From assembly GCA_027017025.1 (NCBI GenBank), contig JALURH010000194.1, positions 4,984-22,323 on the forward strand: 17,340 bases of DNA. The letters run 5' to 3'. The translations under genes were made by a program, and so were the position numbers. This DNA is from Thermofilaceae archaeon. GTDB taxonomy: Archaea > Thermoproteota > Thermoprotei > Thermofilales > Thermofilaceae. Position 1 is the first letter of the stretch; every line of letters starts with the position of its first letter. The notes below the pieces were generated by a model, which searched no databases, was not told where the DNA came from, and saw only the letters and a program-made list of their open reading frames with translations. Positions 6,800 through 10,994 of the stretch are shown here, in pieces.

Positions 6800-7198
6800 A
6801 TGTCGACAAGACCTGAAGAAGCAGGTAGCCTTAAAGTAGGTTCCTTCGTTGTTATAGATAGGGAACCTTGTAGAGTAGTTGAAATCGAGAAATCAAAGCC
6901 CGGTAAACATGGCTCAGCAAAAGCACGGATAGTTGGTATAGGAATATTCGATGGTGTGAAAAGAACTATTAATGTTCCTACAAGCGCAAGAGTAGAGGTG
7001 CCTATGGTCAGGAAATTCACTGCACAGGTCATCGCTGTCATGGGAGAAGAAGTACAGTTAATGAGCTTAGAGGATTATTCCACCTTTGAGGTGAATATGC
7101 CAAAAGAGGAGGAAATAAGATCCAGGATAGAGCCAGGGGTGGAGGTTGAAATCTGGGAAATAATGGGGAGGTATAAGATAAATAGGGTTAGGGGCTAA
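6800..7198 (+). CDS. eif5a: Translation initiation factor aIF5A
   Basis: A 132-residue protein, the archaeal homologue of eIF5A, which binds the ribosome E site and helps peptide-bond formation at stalling sequences. The N-terminal SH3-like domain carries the modification loop EKSKPGKHGSAKAR; the Lys in PGKHG is the residue turned into deoxyhypusine or hypusine. The C-terminal OB-fold runs from about KFTAQVIAVMGEEVQLMSL to EIMGRYKINRVRG. The length and both domains are complete. The start is ATG 6800 because GGTGAT lies 4 nt upstream; a GTG three codons earlier is unlikely. The gene is transcribed alone. Its last 30 bases appear to carry the promoter of the downstream C/D box sRNA. Confidence 0.97.
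   Translation: MSTRPEEAGSLKVGSFVVIDREPCRVVEIEKSKPGKHGSAKARIVGIGIFDGVKRTINVPTSARVEVPMVRKFTAQVIAVMGEEVQLMSLEDYSTFEVNMPKEEEIRSRIEPGVEVEIWEIMGRYKINRVRG
7172..7183 (+). promoter_or_regulatory. Candidate box A for the C/D box sRNA, within the aIF5A 3' end
   Basis: TATAAGATAAAT is centred about 26 nt before 7203. That puts transcription start a few nt before the C box at 7208, the usual geometry for archaeal C/D sRNA genes. Confidence 0.5.
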
Positions 7199-7202
7199 AT
7201 AA

Positions 7203-7260
7203 CTTGCATGATGACCCAGGCTTTGGCCGAAAAATGACGAAGATCTTGAGTACTGATGAC
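7203..7260 (+). ncRNA. C/D box sRNA guiding 2'-O-methylation; D guide matches tRNA-Leu(CAA) anticodon loop
   Basis: All four boxes are present in order: C box ATGATGA (7208-7214), D' CCGA (7227-7230), C' ATGACGA (7234-7240), D CTGA (7253-7256). Both guides are exactly 12 nt (7215-7226 and 7241-7252), the standard archaeal spacing, with 3 nt between D' and C'. Only D' departs by one base from consensus. The D guide is complementary to ACTCAAGATC, the anticodon arm and loop of tRNA-Leu(CAA). The fifth base before D (G7248) pairs with C34, so the predicted product is Cm34, a modification known to be C/D-guided in archaea. The D' guide would target CCAAAGCCUGGG at its fifth base, an A; I do not recognise that target. 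Promoter and U-tract fit a transcript of about 55-75 nt. The tRNA-Leu sequence used is from memory, not from this window. Confidence 0.8.
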
Positions 7261-7275
7261 TACATAATGATTACT

Positions 7276-7282
7276 ATTTTTC
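7276..7282 (+). terminator. Possible U-tract terminator of the sRNA
   Basis: ATTTTTC lies about 20 nt after the D box, with no hairpin. Archaeal RNA polymerase often stops at such U5 tracts. Confidence 0.35.
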
Positions 7283-7372
7283 AAGCTGATTTAATGTCTG
7301 CGAGTGCTGAAACTCTTAAATATTCTGCAGACATAATTAAGAGAGTACCCAGTGATACTAGTTCCCTTTAAA

Positions 7373-7490
7373 CAGGACTTTTCTTTAGGGATCCATTTTC
7401 TATTTTATTTGGGAATTTTACAATGTATATAAAAAACATTTAAGTTTGCCTAAAATCTAAGACCGACTTTTAAACATGTACGTTTAGAAA
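7373..7490. other. AT-rich spacer with two box A-like elements
   Basis: No coding frame is seen. GTATATAAAA (about 7425-7434) and TTTTAAA (7468-7474) are plausible box A sites. The second would start transcription near 7498, at the foot of the structured segment that follows. It overlaps a small inverted repeat, TAAAC (7471-7475) with GTTTA (7482-7486). Base composition changes abruptly after about 7487. Confidence 0.4.
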
Positions 7491-7588
7491 CGCCGCTTAC
7501 CCCTCGGGGGCTCTTCACTCAAGATCTCGGTCATCGCCATAGCCTGGCTCCACCGCCACCCTCAATCATGACCCCGAGGAAGGCGGCG
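7491..7588 (+). ncRNA. Structured GC-rich segment, candidate non-coding RNA
   Basis: Two perfectly paired arms bracket a 98-nt segment: CGCCGC (7491-7496) with GCGGCG (7583-7588), then, across a small 5/3-nt internal loop, CCTCGGGG (7502-7509) with CCCCGAGG (7572-7579). That is 14 base pairs closing a 62-nt interior. A box A at 7468-7474 would start transcription near its 5' end. The interior carries, in reverse orientation, sequence related to the two sRNA guides upstream. I do not recognise a known RNA family: no H/ACA tail and no complete C/D box set on either strand. It could also be the palindromic edge of an inserted segment. Confidence 0.35.
7516..7548 (-). repeat. Inverted, diverged relative of the C/D sRNA guide segments
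   Basis: On the minus strand CCAGGCTATGGC is followed closely by ATGAC and AGATCTTGAGT. In the sRNA at 7216-7251 the same order reads CCAGGCTTTGGC, ATGAC, AGATCTTGAGT. One guide block is identical over 11 nt (7517-7527), the other 11 of 12 (7536-7547), and the gap between them is 5 nt shorter. The C and D boxes are not kept, so this copy should not be a working guide. Confidence 0.5.
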
Positions 7589-7875
7589 AGTCCATGATAT
7601 ATGGCGTGTGGGGGACAGATAAGCGTTGCGGAAGGGAAGTGTTTGCACACCCGCTGTATCAGGCTTCATTCTAGGGTATCCGGCGAGCTTAGGAGGATAA
7701 AGATTCTGCGCGTGCCGCAGAGCCGAGGCCTCGGCGAACGCAGTTGTAGGTGGGTGTCGCTTCTCGTCGAGCCGGTGGTGTTCCTCCGCGTCCTCTTCGG
7801 GTTTTATGGTGTTTTTCTCGGGCCGTCCTATTGAGTTGTAACCTCTAGGGGTAACGTTTATGCGTGGCTCTGGGC
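7589..7875. other. GC-rich stretch without a convincing gene; contains repeat copy A
   Basis: Long frames exist here on both strands (7562-8029 minus, 7601-7834 plus), but long frames are expected in GC-rich DNA, and neither shows a protein family or a proper start signal. The right half is direct-repeat copy A (7724-7856). No RNA family is recognised. Confidence 0.4.
7724..7856 (+). repeat. Diverged direct repeat, copy A
   Basis: Matches copy B at 8402-8546. Both begin with the identical CGAGGCCTCGGCG (7724-7736) and end with GTAACG, with the best-kept core TTTTATG, GTTTTTCTC, GGGC, TTCTATTG-like and TTGTAACC (7802-7843). About 12 nt of indels separate the copies, which are roughly two-thirds identical overall by eye. 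Confidence 0.6.
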
Positions 7876-7884
7876 GGTTTTTAA
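7876..7884 (+). promoter_or_regulatory. Box A for the orphan gene at 7914
   Basis: GGTTTTTAAGC lies 30-38 nt upstream of GTG 7914 and stands out as AT-rich in GC-rich surroundings. GGTGG (about 7905-7909) is a possible Shine-Dalgarno. Confidence 0.45.
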
Positions 7885-7913
7885 GCGCCTGTTCTTGTGG
7901 GTGGCGGTGGGCC

Positions 7914-8279
7914 GTGTGTGAGGAGGAGGTTCTTAAGAGGGTTGTGGCGGTCGCTGTTCGCGTGGCTGGGGCTGCGAGGTCGAGGAGGATCTCGGTTAAG
8001 CTTCGCACGCTCCTGAGGTACGCGTACATCTCCTATAGCTTGAGGCTTGATCCTCTCGACCCGGCTGACTGGCGTAGGATACGTAGTATGCATAGTGTCA
8101 GGCCTCCTGCCCACTTGGCGAACCAGTACTTTTACAGGGAGGTGGCGCGGATCCTTGCTGAGAGGCTGGGCGCCAGGGTGGAGCTGCGGGGCGGGTTCAA
8201 GTACGCTGTGCTGCCCCGCGTGCGGCGCGGCTCCAGTCCATACGTTGTTCCCCGGGCTTCTCCAAGGAATCCACAGTAG
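7914..8279 (+). CDS. Orphan hypothetical protein, GC-rich codon use
   Basis: A 121-residue basic protein that I do not recognise. The N-terminal part (EEEVLKRVVAVAVRVAGAAR, about residues 3-22) is predicted helical. A middle segment has LRTLLRYAYISYSLRLDPLDPADWRRI, and a later segment NQYFYREVARILAERLGARVEL looks like a true amphipathic helix followed by a strand. No signal peptide or membrane segment is seen. I chose GTG 7914 because a box A (7876-7884) and a GGTGG site precede it; an ATG at 7860 lies upstream of the likely transcription start. Third codon positions are mostly G or C, unlike the housekeeping genes on both sides, which suggests transfer from a GC-richer relative. It sits between the two direct-repeat copies. 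It may be real or a remnant. Confidence 0.45.
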   Translation: MCEEEVLKRVVAVAVRVAGAARSRRISVKLRTLLRYAYISYSLRLDPLDPADWRRIRSMHSVRPPAHLANQYFYREVARILAERLGARVELRGGFKYAVLPRVRRGSSPYVVPRASPRNPQ

Positions 8280-8371
8280 TTCACTTTCGAAAAAATGGGA
8301 TGGGTTTATCAAAATAGCCTTTTCTCCCGGGGAAATTTTATAACATTGTCCACTTTTCTAGCTCTTTGTCG

Positions 8372-8581
8372 ATGCATGATCCAGCTTCCCTAGGGTGGCG
8401 GCGAGGCCTCGGCGTTATTGCTCGTGGGAGCGGTTTTGCTCCTTGTCGATGGATGTCTTTATGGCCGTGTTCTCTGTCTTCTCTCCTGGTTTTTTATGCG
8501 GTTTTTCTCTGGGCGTTCTATTGGTTTGTAACCATGATGCGTAACGCCGCGACATTGCTGTGGGTTGGCTGTGAGAGCTGA
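8372..8581 (+). CDS. Possible small membrane protein overlapping repeat copy B
   Basis: A 69-codon frame with a hydrophobic segment rich in Trp and Phe (LLVFYAVFLWAFYWFVTMM, about residues 39-57). TTTTATAA at 8336-8343 would start transcription near 8366, just before ATG 8372 (or TTG 8366), so it could be leaderless. Copy A holds a related frame with CRWVSL and FYGVFL for CRWMSL and FYAVFL, but a stop codon interrupts it where this frame has Trp. Differences between the copies do not favour silent positions, so coding is uncertain; the sequence may instead be conserved as RNA or DNA. Confidence 0.25.
   Translation: MHDPASLGWRRGLGVIARGSGFAPCRWMSLWPCSLSSLLVFYAVFLWAFYWFVTMMRNAATLLWVGCES
8402..8546 (+). 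repeat. Diverged direct repeat, copy B
   Basis: Partner of copy A at 7724-7856, offset 678 nt at the left end and 690 nt at the right. Within it GCTCCTTGTCGATGGATG (8438-8455) also echoes GCTCTTTGTCGATGCATG at 8361-8378, with 16 of 18 bases equal. Confidence 0.6.
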
Positions 8582-8681
8582 TCGCTCCTGATGCTCCATG
8601 ACTGACCGTCTAGGTGTAGCGTTGCCGGCCGGAGGCGTTCCGTAGGGCCTTCTAGCGGTAGGGCCGCGCTAGAAACCGCCT
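8582..8681. other. GC-rich spacer with an 8-bp hairpin beyond vapC
   Basis: TTCTAGCG (8650-8657) pairs with CGCTAGAA (8667-8674) around a 9-nt loop. It lies 7 nt beyond the vapC stop on the minus strand and could mark the 3' end of the vapBC message, though no U-tract follows. No gene is seen. Confidence 0.4.
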
Positions 8682-9080
8682 TTATAGGCTGCGACCAATT
8701 AGTTCTTCAAGGCTTATAATAGCTAATCCAAATTCCTCCAGTCTTTTAAAGTGTTTAACGTTCCTAGTAACCAGTGGCACTCCATACCTTATGCATATCG
8801 CCCCGATCAAGATATCCCTAAACTCTATCAGCTCTCCCCTCCTCCTTAGGATTTTATGGATCTTACCGGCGAGCCGGGACGACACAAAGTCCAGCGGATA
8901 GAACTTCAGCTTTCTCAGCACTAGATCTAGCTTCTCCTCCCCCCTCTCACCCATGTAGAGCTCGGCGACGGTTACAGCCGTCACAGCGGGCACGAACTCT
9001 AGCTTCCGCAGCTTCTCCGCTACCTCCCTCCTCCCCCTCAGCAAGTCTATTAGCACATCAGTATCTAGGCAGACCTCCAA
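8682..9080 (-). CDS. vapC: VapC-type PIN-domain toxin ribonuclease
   Basis: A 132-residue PIN-domain protein, the toxin of a VapBC pair; VapC toxins cut RNA with Mg2+ held by acidic residues. The acidic set is visible: D6 and D8 in CLDTDVLIDLL, E40 in VAELYMGE and D89 in IEFRDILIGA, followed by LVTRNVKHFKRL (103-114), the usual end of the active site. The length is normal and the site appears complete. TTG 9080 is the only possible start between the upstream in-frame stop and the first catalytic Asp. It overlaps vapB by 16 nt, with GAGGAGG just before it, which fits coupled translation. Many archaeal genomes hold several such pairs. Confidence 0.9.
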   Translation of the reverse strand: MEVCLDTDVLIDLLRGRREVAEKLRKLEFVPAVTAVTVAELYMGERGEEKLDLVLRKLKFYPLDFVSSRLAGKIHKILRRRGELIEFRDILIGAICIRYGVPLVTRNVKHFKRLEEFGLAIISLEELIGRSL

Positions 9081-9301
9081 GCCTCCTCAGCCCTTCTCGG
9101 GATACTTTCCCAAACCTTCCTATCGGCTTCCTCGATTTTAATCGGCCCTATCTTCTCAATCAGCTTCATTAGCCCCCTTATGTCAAGGTACCTGTACCTC
9201 AGCAGCTCCCTTATCACCTCTGAGAAGGACTTGCCCTCCATCTCCCTTATCCTATTCAATTCCTCGTAGACATCCTCAGAGAGACTCACCAACTTAGTCA
9301 T
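9065..9301 (-). CDS. vapB: VapB-type antitoxin
   Basis: A 78-residue protein placed before vapC and overlapping it. The N-terminus TKLVSLSEDVYEELNRIREMEGKSFSEVIRELL has the ribbon-helix-helix pattern (strand at residues 2-6, helices at about 8-20 and 25-34) used for DNA binding and dimer formation. The C-terminal half (IKIEEADRKVWESIPRRAEEAWR) would wrap the toxin. Family knowledge says such antitoxins block the PIN active site and, with the toxin, repress their own promoter. ATG 9301 follows directly after tandem TATAC repeats and a box A. Confidence 0.88.
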   Translation of the reverse strand: MTKLVSLSEDVYEELNRIREMEGKSFSEVIRELLRYRYLDIRGLMKLIEKIGPIKIEEADRKVWESIPRRAEEAWRSA

Positions 9302-9334
9302 ATACTATACTATACTAAACCGACCATTTATCTC
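9301..9334 (-). promoter_or_regulatory. vapBC promoter with TATAC-repeat operator candidate
   Basis: On plus the bases 9301-9320 read three TATAC units followed by TAAAC, directly upstream of the vapB ATG on the minus strand. A minus-strand box A, GAGATAAA (9327-9334), lies about 29 nt upstream of the ATG. The repeats fill the space between box A and start, where a ribbon-helix-helix repressor would block transcription. Confidence 0.5.
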
Positions 9335-9380
9335 TTTCCATCCCCCCAGTGAGAGAGTTTTCTCATAACAACCCTGTATA

Positions 9381-9617
9381 TCATAATGTATTATTATGAA
9401 AGATGAGTAGCCCCCTATTGGCGAGGGCCCTGTAGAGCGGCTCCTTTATATACATGTAGTGCTCCGCTATCCTTCCCCCACCCTTCTTCTCCTCGGTTAC
9501 GAGGCTCCTCCACGTTATGAGGCCGTAGGGCCTCCCCGCCTGCCTCTTTAGCTCGTAGCGGAACTTCTCCAAGTAGTCCTCAAGCCCTTCTCCGCGTCCG
9601 GGTGCCTCTTGCAGCAT
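9381..9617 (-). CDS. Unrecognised small ORF, possibly a gene fragment
   Basis: A 78-codon frame from ATG 9617. It is rich in charged residues and protein-like: LEDYLEKFRYELKRQAGRPYGLITWRSLVTEEK in the first half, then YMYIKEPLYRALANRGLLIF. The helical start and the 'YIKEPLYRAL' segment could be winged-helix-like, but I recognise no family. The frame also runs upstream to 9758, but that part is antisense to the plus-strand ORF at 9625 and looks spurious. Its stop lies inside an inverted repeat, TCATAAT (9381-9387) with ATTATGA (9393-9399). The start is only 7 nt from the divergent start at 9625, leaving no room for promoters, so at least one of the two is probably a displaced fragment. Confidence 0.4.
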   Translation of the reverse strand: MLQEAPGRGEGLEDYLEKFRYELKRQAGRPYGLITWRSLVTEEKKGGGRIAEHYMYIKEPLYRALANRGLLIFHNNTL

Positions 9618-9624
9618 AGTCTTT

Positions 9625-9831
9625 ATGGCTGATGGAAAACTGGTTAGGAAGGTTAAAGAGTACAGGGACAGGCTTAAGAGTATTTTGAAGAGACATCCAG
9701 ATCTGGCTTTCAAGCTTCTCAGTAACCCGACGATAAGAGACGATTTTCTATTTGTCATCGGGGCTTTGAGGATTCAGGTTCCCCTTGAAGCTCTCTTAGG
9801 AGATCGGGCCTCCGCGCCAGAATACGCGTGA
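9625..9831 (+). CDS. Small helical protein, probable truncated gene
   Basis: A 68-codon frame from ATG 9625. Residues 1-50 are convincingly protein-like: KLVRKVKEYRDRLKSILKRHPDLAFKLL followed by RDDFLFVIGALRI. The tail after about residue 50 is antisense to another coding-like frame (9755-9871, minus) and probably is not part of the original protein. The segment LVRKV...ILKRHPDLAFKLL resembles LVRKLTRILARRPDLLREL in that opposite frame, so the two appear to be paralogous N-termini facing each other. Family not recognised. No Shine-Dalgarno or box A stands out. Confidence 0.4.
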   Translation: MADGKLVRKVKEYRDRLKSILKRHPDLAFKLLSNPTIRDDFLFVIGALRIQVPLEALLGDRASAPEYA

Positions 9832-9871
9832 GCTTCCTCACAAGCTCCCTAGCCTCCACCTCTTCTCTCAC
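9755..9871 (-). pseudogene. Fragment of a small helical protein paralogous to the ORF at 9625
   Basis: A 38-codon frame from GTG 9871 reading VREEVEARELVRKLTRILARRPDLLREL before losing sense. The helical pattern and the match to LVRKV...ILKRHPDLAFKLL at 9625 suggest a shared N-terminal domain. The remainder of the gene is absent, and the frame ends inside the opposite ORF. GGTG overlaps its start. I take it as a remnant. Confidence 0.35.
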
Positions 9872-9942
9872 CTTAACTATTCAAACTATAAATCTGGAAG
9901 ACTCGTACTCGTAGCAGTCCGCGGAGCAACGGAGCTGAGAAA

Positions 9943-10273
9943 ATGGCTATTCTACACTTAAAGGTAACCGTCGAAAAATCCGATTTCGAGATATCCATCT
10001 AGCTGACGAACGTCGAGCTGGGAACAGAGAGACCACAACCCTAGTAGTTCAAGTAACGCTGACCAGCGTAGAACCAGAAGATGTAAGTTTATCGCTCATG
10101 AATTACTCGCCAAGGCAACCTATGTTTTCAGCTCCTGTAGTCACGCCTACTGGAAGCTCTATATTAATGATGAACACTACTTGAACCAAAAAATCCGCGA
10201 ATTAAACCCCTATATATAGAAATTCGGTCTAGTAGCAGCAATAGTCGTAGTAACTCTCTCCAAAAGAAATTAG
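9943..10273 (+). pseudogene. Decayed secreted/surface protein gene with C-terminal membrane anchor
   Basis: Three consecutive frames each carry protein-like sequence. Frame 1, from ATG 9943, reads HLKVTVEKSDFEISI, meets TAG at 10000-10002, and continues LTNVELGTER. Frame 2 (about 10020-10184) reads TTTLVVQVTLTSVEPEDVSL and later SAPVVTPTGSSILM, then TGA. Frame 3 (10220-10273) reads KFGLVAAIVVVTLSKRN and a stop, a typical C-terminal membrane anchor with a basic end. The beta-rich alternation and Thr/Ser content suit an Ig-like or CARDB-like extracellular domain. One nonsense codon and at least two frame changes explain the pattern. Frame 3 lies in the same register as a long but unconvincing frame between. 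Confidence 0.5.
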
Positions 10274-10438
10274 TACTCCTCTATTCTAGTTAAGCTCTAA
10301 TTTAGGTCGATGGTCTAGGTTAAGATGCCAAGTATATTATTTCTCTTTGGTGAAAATTAGATTAGTAAGCTTAAATTCTGCATTTTAAGATATTTGTATC
10401 ACAGTTTTTTCTTTCTATTCTAAAATTTGAGCGAAAAG
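10274..10438. other. AT-rich spacer, nothing recognised
   Basis: No frame, repeat or RNA fold is evident. Composition returns to that of the host-like DNA here. Confidence 0.4.
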
Positions 10439-10448
10439 TTTATTTTAA
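10439..10448 (+). promoter_or_regulatory. Box A for the small membrane protein gene
   Basis: TTTATTTTAA is centred about 26 nt before ATG 10469, so that message should be leaderless; no Shine-Dalgarno is present. Confidence 0.5.
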
Positions 10449-10468
10449 TGTTTTAGCAGTCTTTTCCT

Positions 10469-10726
10469 ATGATCGGAGCTTTTATTTTCGTTATATCTTT
10501 CTTCCTGGGTTCGCTAGCTACTTTTGCGATTCCAAGTCTTCCTCCGGGTCCGTGGATATTAGAAACTGCTGGTATTCCATATGTGGAATATGAAATTGGG
10601 GGTTTTCCGGCGTGGCTAGTTATGTGCTCATTAGTTAACGGTGTTGTTTATGGCTTTACTTTTTGGCTGGTGTTTTCTATAGCCAATTTGGCTTGGAGAA
10701 TTGCTACTAAAAAAGAGGAAAAATAA
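10469..10726 (+). CDS. Small two-pass membrane protein, unknown function
   Basis: An 85-residue protein with two hydrophobic segments, at about residues 3-21 (GAFIFVISFFLGSLATFAI) and 46-72 (PAWLVMCSLVNGVVYGFTFW and onward). A loop of about 24 residues between them contains PSLPPGPW and EYEIGG, and the C-terminus is basic and acidic (ATKKEEK). The first segment could serve as an uncleaved signal anchor. The TTTATTTTAA box A about 26 nt upstream supports ATG 10469 and leaderless translation. I do not recognise the family. It stands alone between decayed DNA and the aromatic operon; its codon use is AT-rich like the host genes. Confidence 0.6.
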   Translation: MIGAFIFVISFFLGSLATFAIPSLPPGPWILETAGIPYVEYEIGGFPAWLVMCSLVNGVVYGFTFWLVFSIANLAWRIATKKEEK

Positions 10727-10778
10727 AGGAGCAAAGATAGAGAAAGGAAAAAAGATTTCATTGAATGTGTCTTCCTAA

Positions 10779-10865
10779 ATGGAAGAGAGCGTGCTCTTCA
10801 ACCTCGTAACTAGCCTATTACTTGAATATTTAGAGAGTAAAACAAAACATATCTCTGAGACGTAG
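10779..10865 (+). other. 28-codon ORF, uncertain
   Basis: ATG 10779 opens a frame beginning EESVLFNLVTSLLLEYLESK and ending at TAG 10865. The helical pattern is protein-like, but there is no clear Shine-Dalgarno or box A. It may be a micro-protein or a remnant. Confidence 0.2.
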
Positions 10866-10872
10866 GGAAAGG

Positions 10873-10878
10873 TTTAAA
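10873..10878 (+). promoter_or_regulatory. Box A of the aromatic amino acid operon
   Basis: TTTAAA within AAAGGTTTAAATG, preceded by a purine-rich stretch that fits a BRE, predicts a start near 10902. This gives a leader of about 90 nt before the first operon gene. It is the clearest promoter ahead of the aro cluster. Confidence 0.55.
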
Positions 10879-10902
10879 TGTCCCTAGGCTAGTTATAGAG
10901 CT

Positions 10903-10994
10903 GGTGAGCGGATGCAGCGCCAATATCGAATTCTCGAAACCTAAATTTAGCGAGTTTCAGCACCTTACATAATGAAAAATGTGGTTTAATTAAT
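10903..10994 (+). promoter_or_regulatory. aro operon leader with a 10-codon upstream ORF and alternative stems
   Basis: GGTGAG (10903-10908) precedes ATG 10912, which opens a short frame MQRQYRILET ending at TAA 10942-10944. Over and after its end lie two mutually exclusive pairings: CTCG (10933-10936) with CGAG (10951-10954), and GAAAC (10936-10940) with GTTTC (10954-10958), around the palindrome CTAAATTTAG. A leader of this kind could regulate the operon, but the peptide has only one aromatic codon (Tyr), so classical attenuation is not supported. Confidence 0.3.

Noticed and set aside
7267..7289. Possible second C/D sRNA (ATGATTA, 12 nt, CTGA)
   Set aside because: The C box is imperfect, no C' box is found before the next CTGA at 7307, and the guide contains the U-tract that probably ends the first sRNA.
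7234..7371. 45-codon frame starting with MTKILSTDD over the sRNA
   Set aside because: The ATG is the C' box of the C/D sRNA, no Shine-Dalgarno precedes it, and no family is recognised. The related inverted copy does not keep the reading frame across the shared blocks.
7562..8029. 155-codon minus-strand frame in the GC-rich block
   Set aside because: It spans repeat copy A and the upstream part of the orphan gene, has low-complexity Pro/Arg/His-rich translation and no start signal. Long frames arise easily in GC-rich DNA. Part of it (GY..I.RPEKN) does recur in repeat B, which is reported as a repeat and not as a gene.
7487..8685. Insertion sequence
   Set aside because: No transposase frame and no terminal inverted repeats joining the two ends; only weak direct repeats.
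9301..9320. TATAC tandem repeats as a CRISPR or mobile-element end
   Set aside because: Units of 5 nt without spacers, located between box A and the vapB start; best read as an operator or simple repeat.
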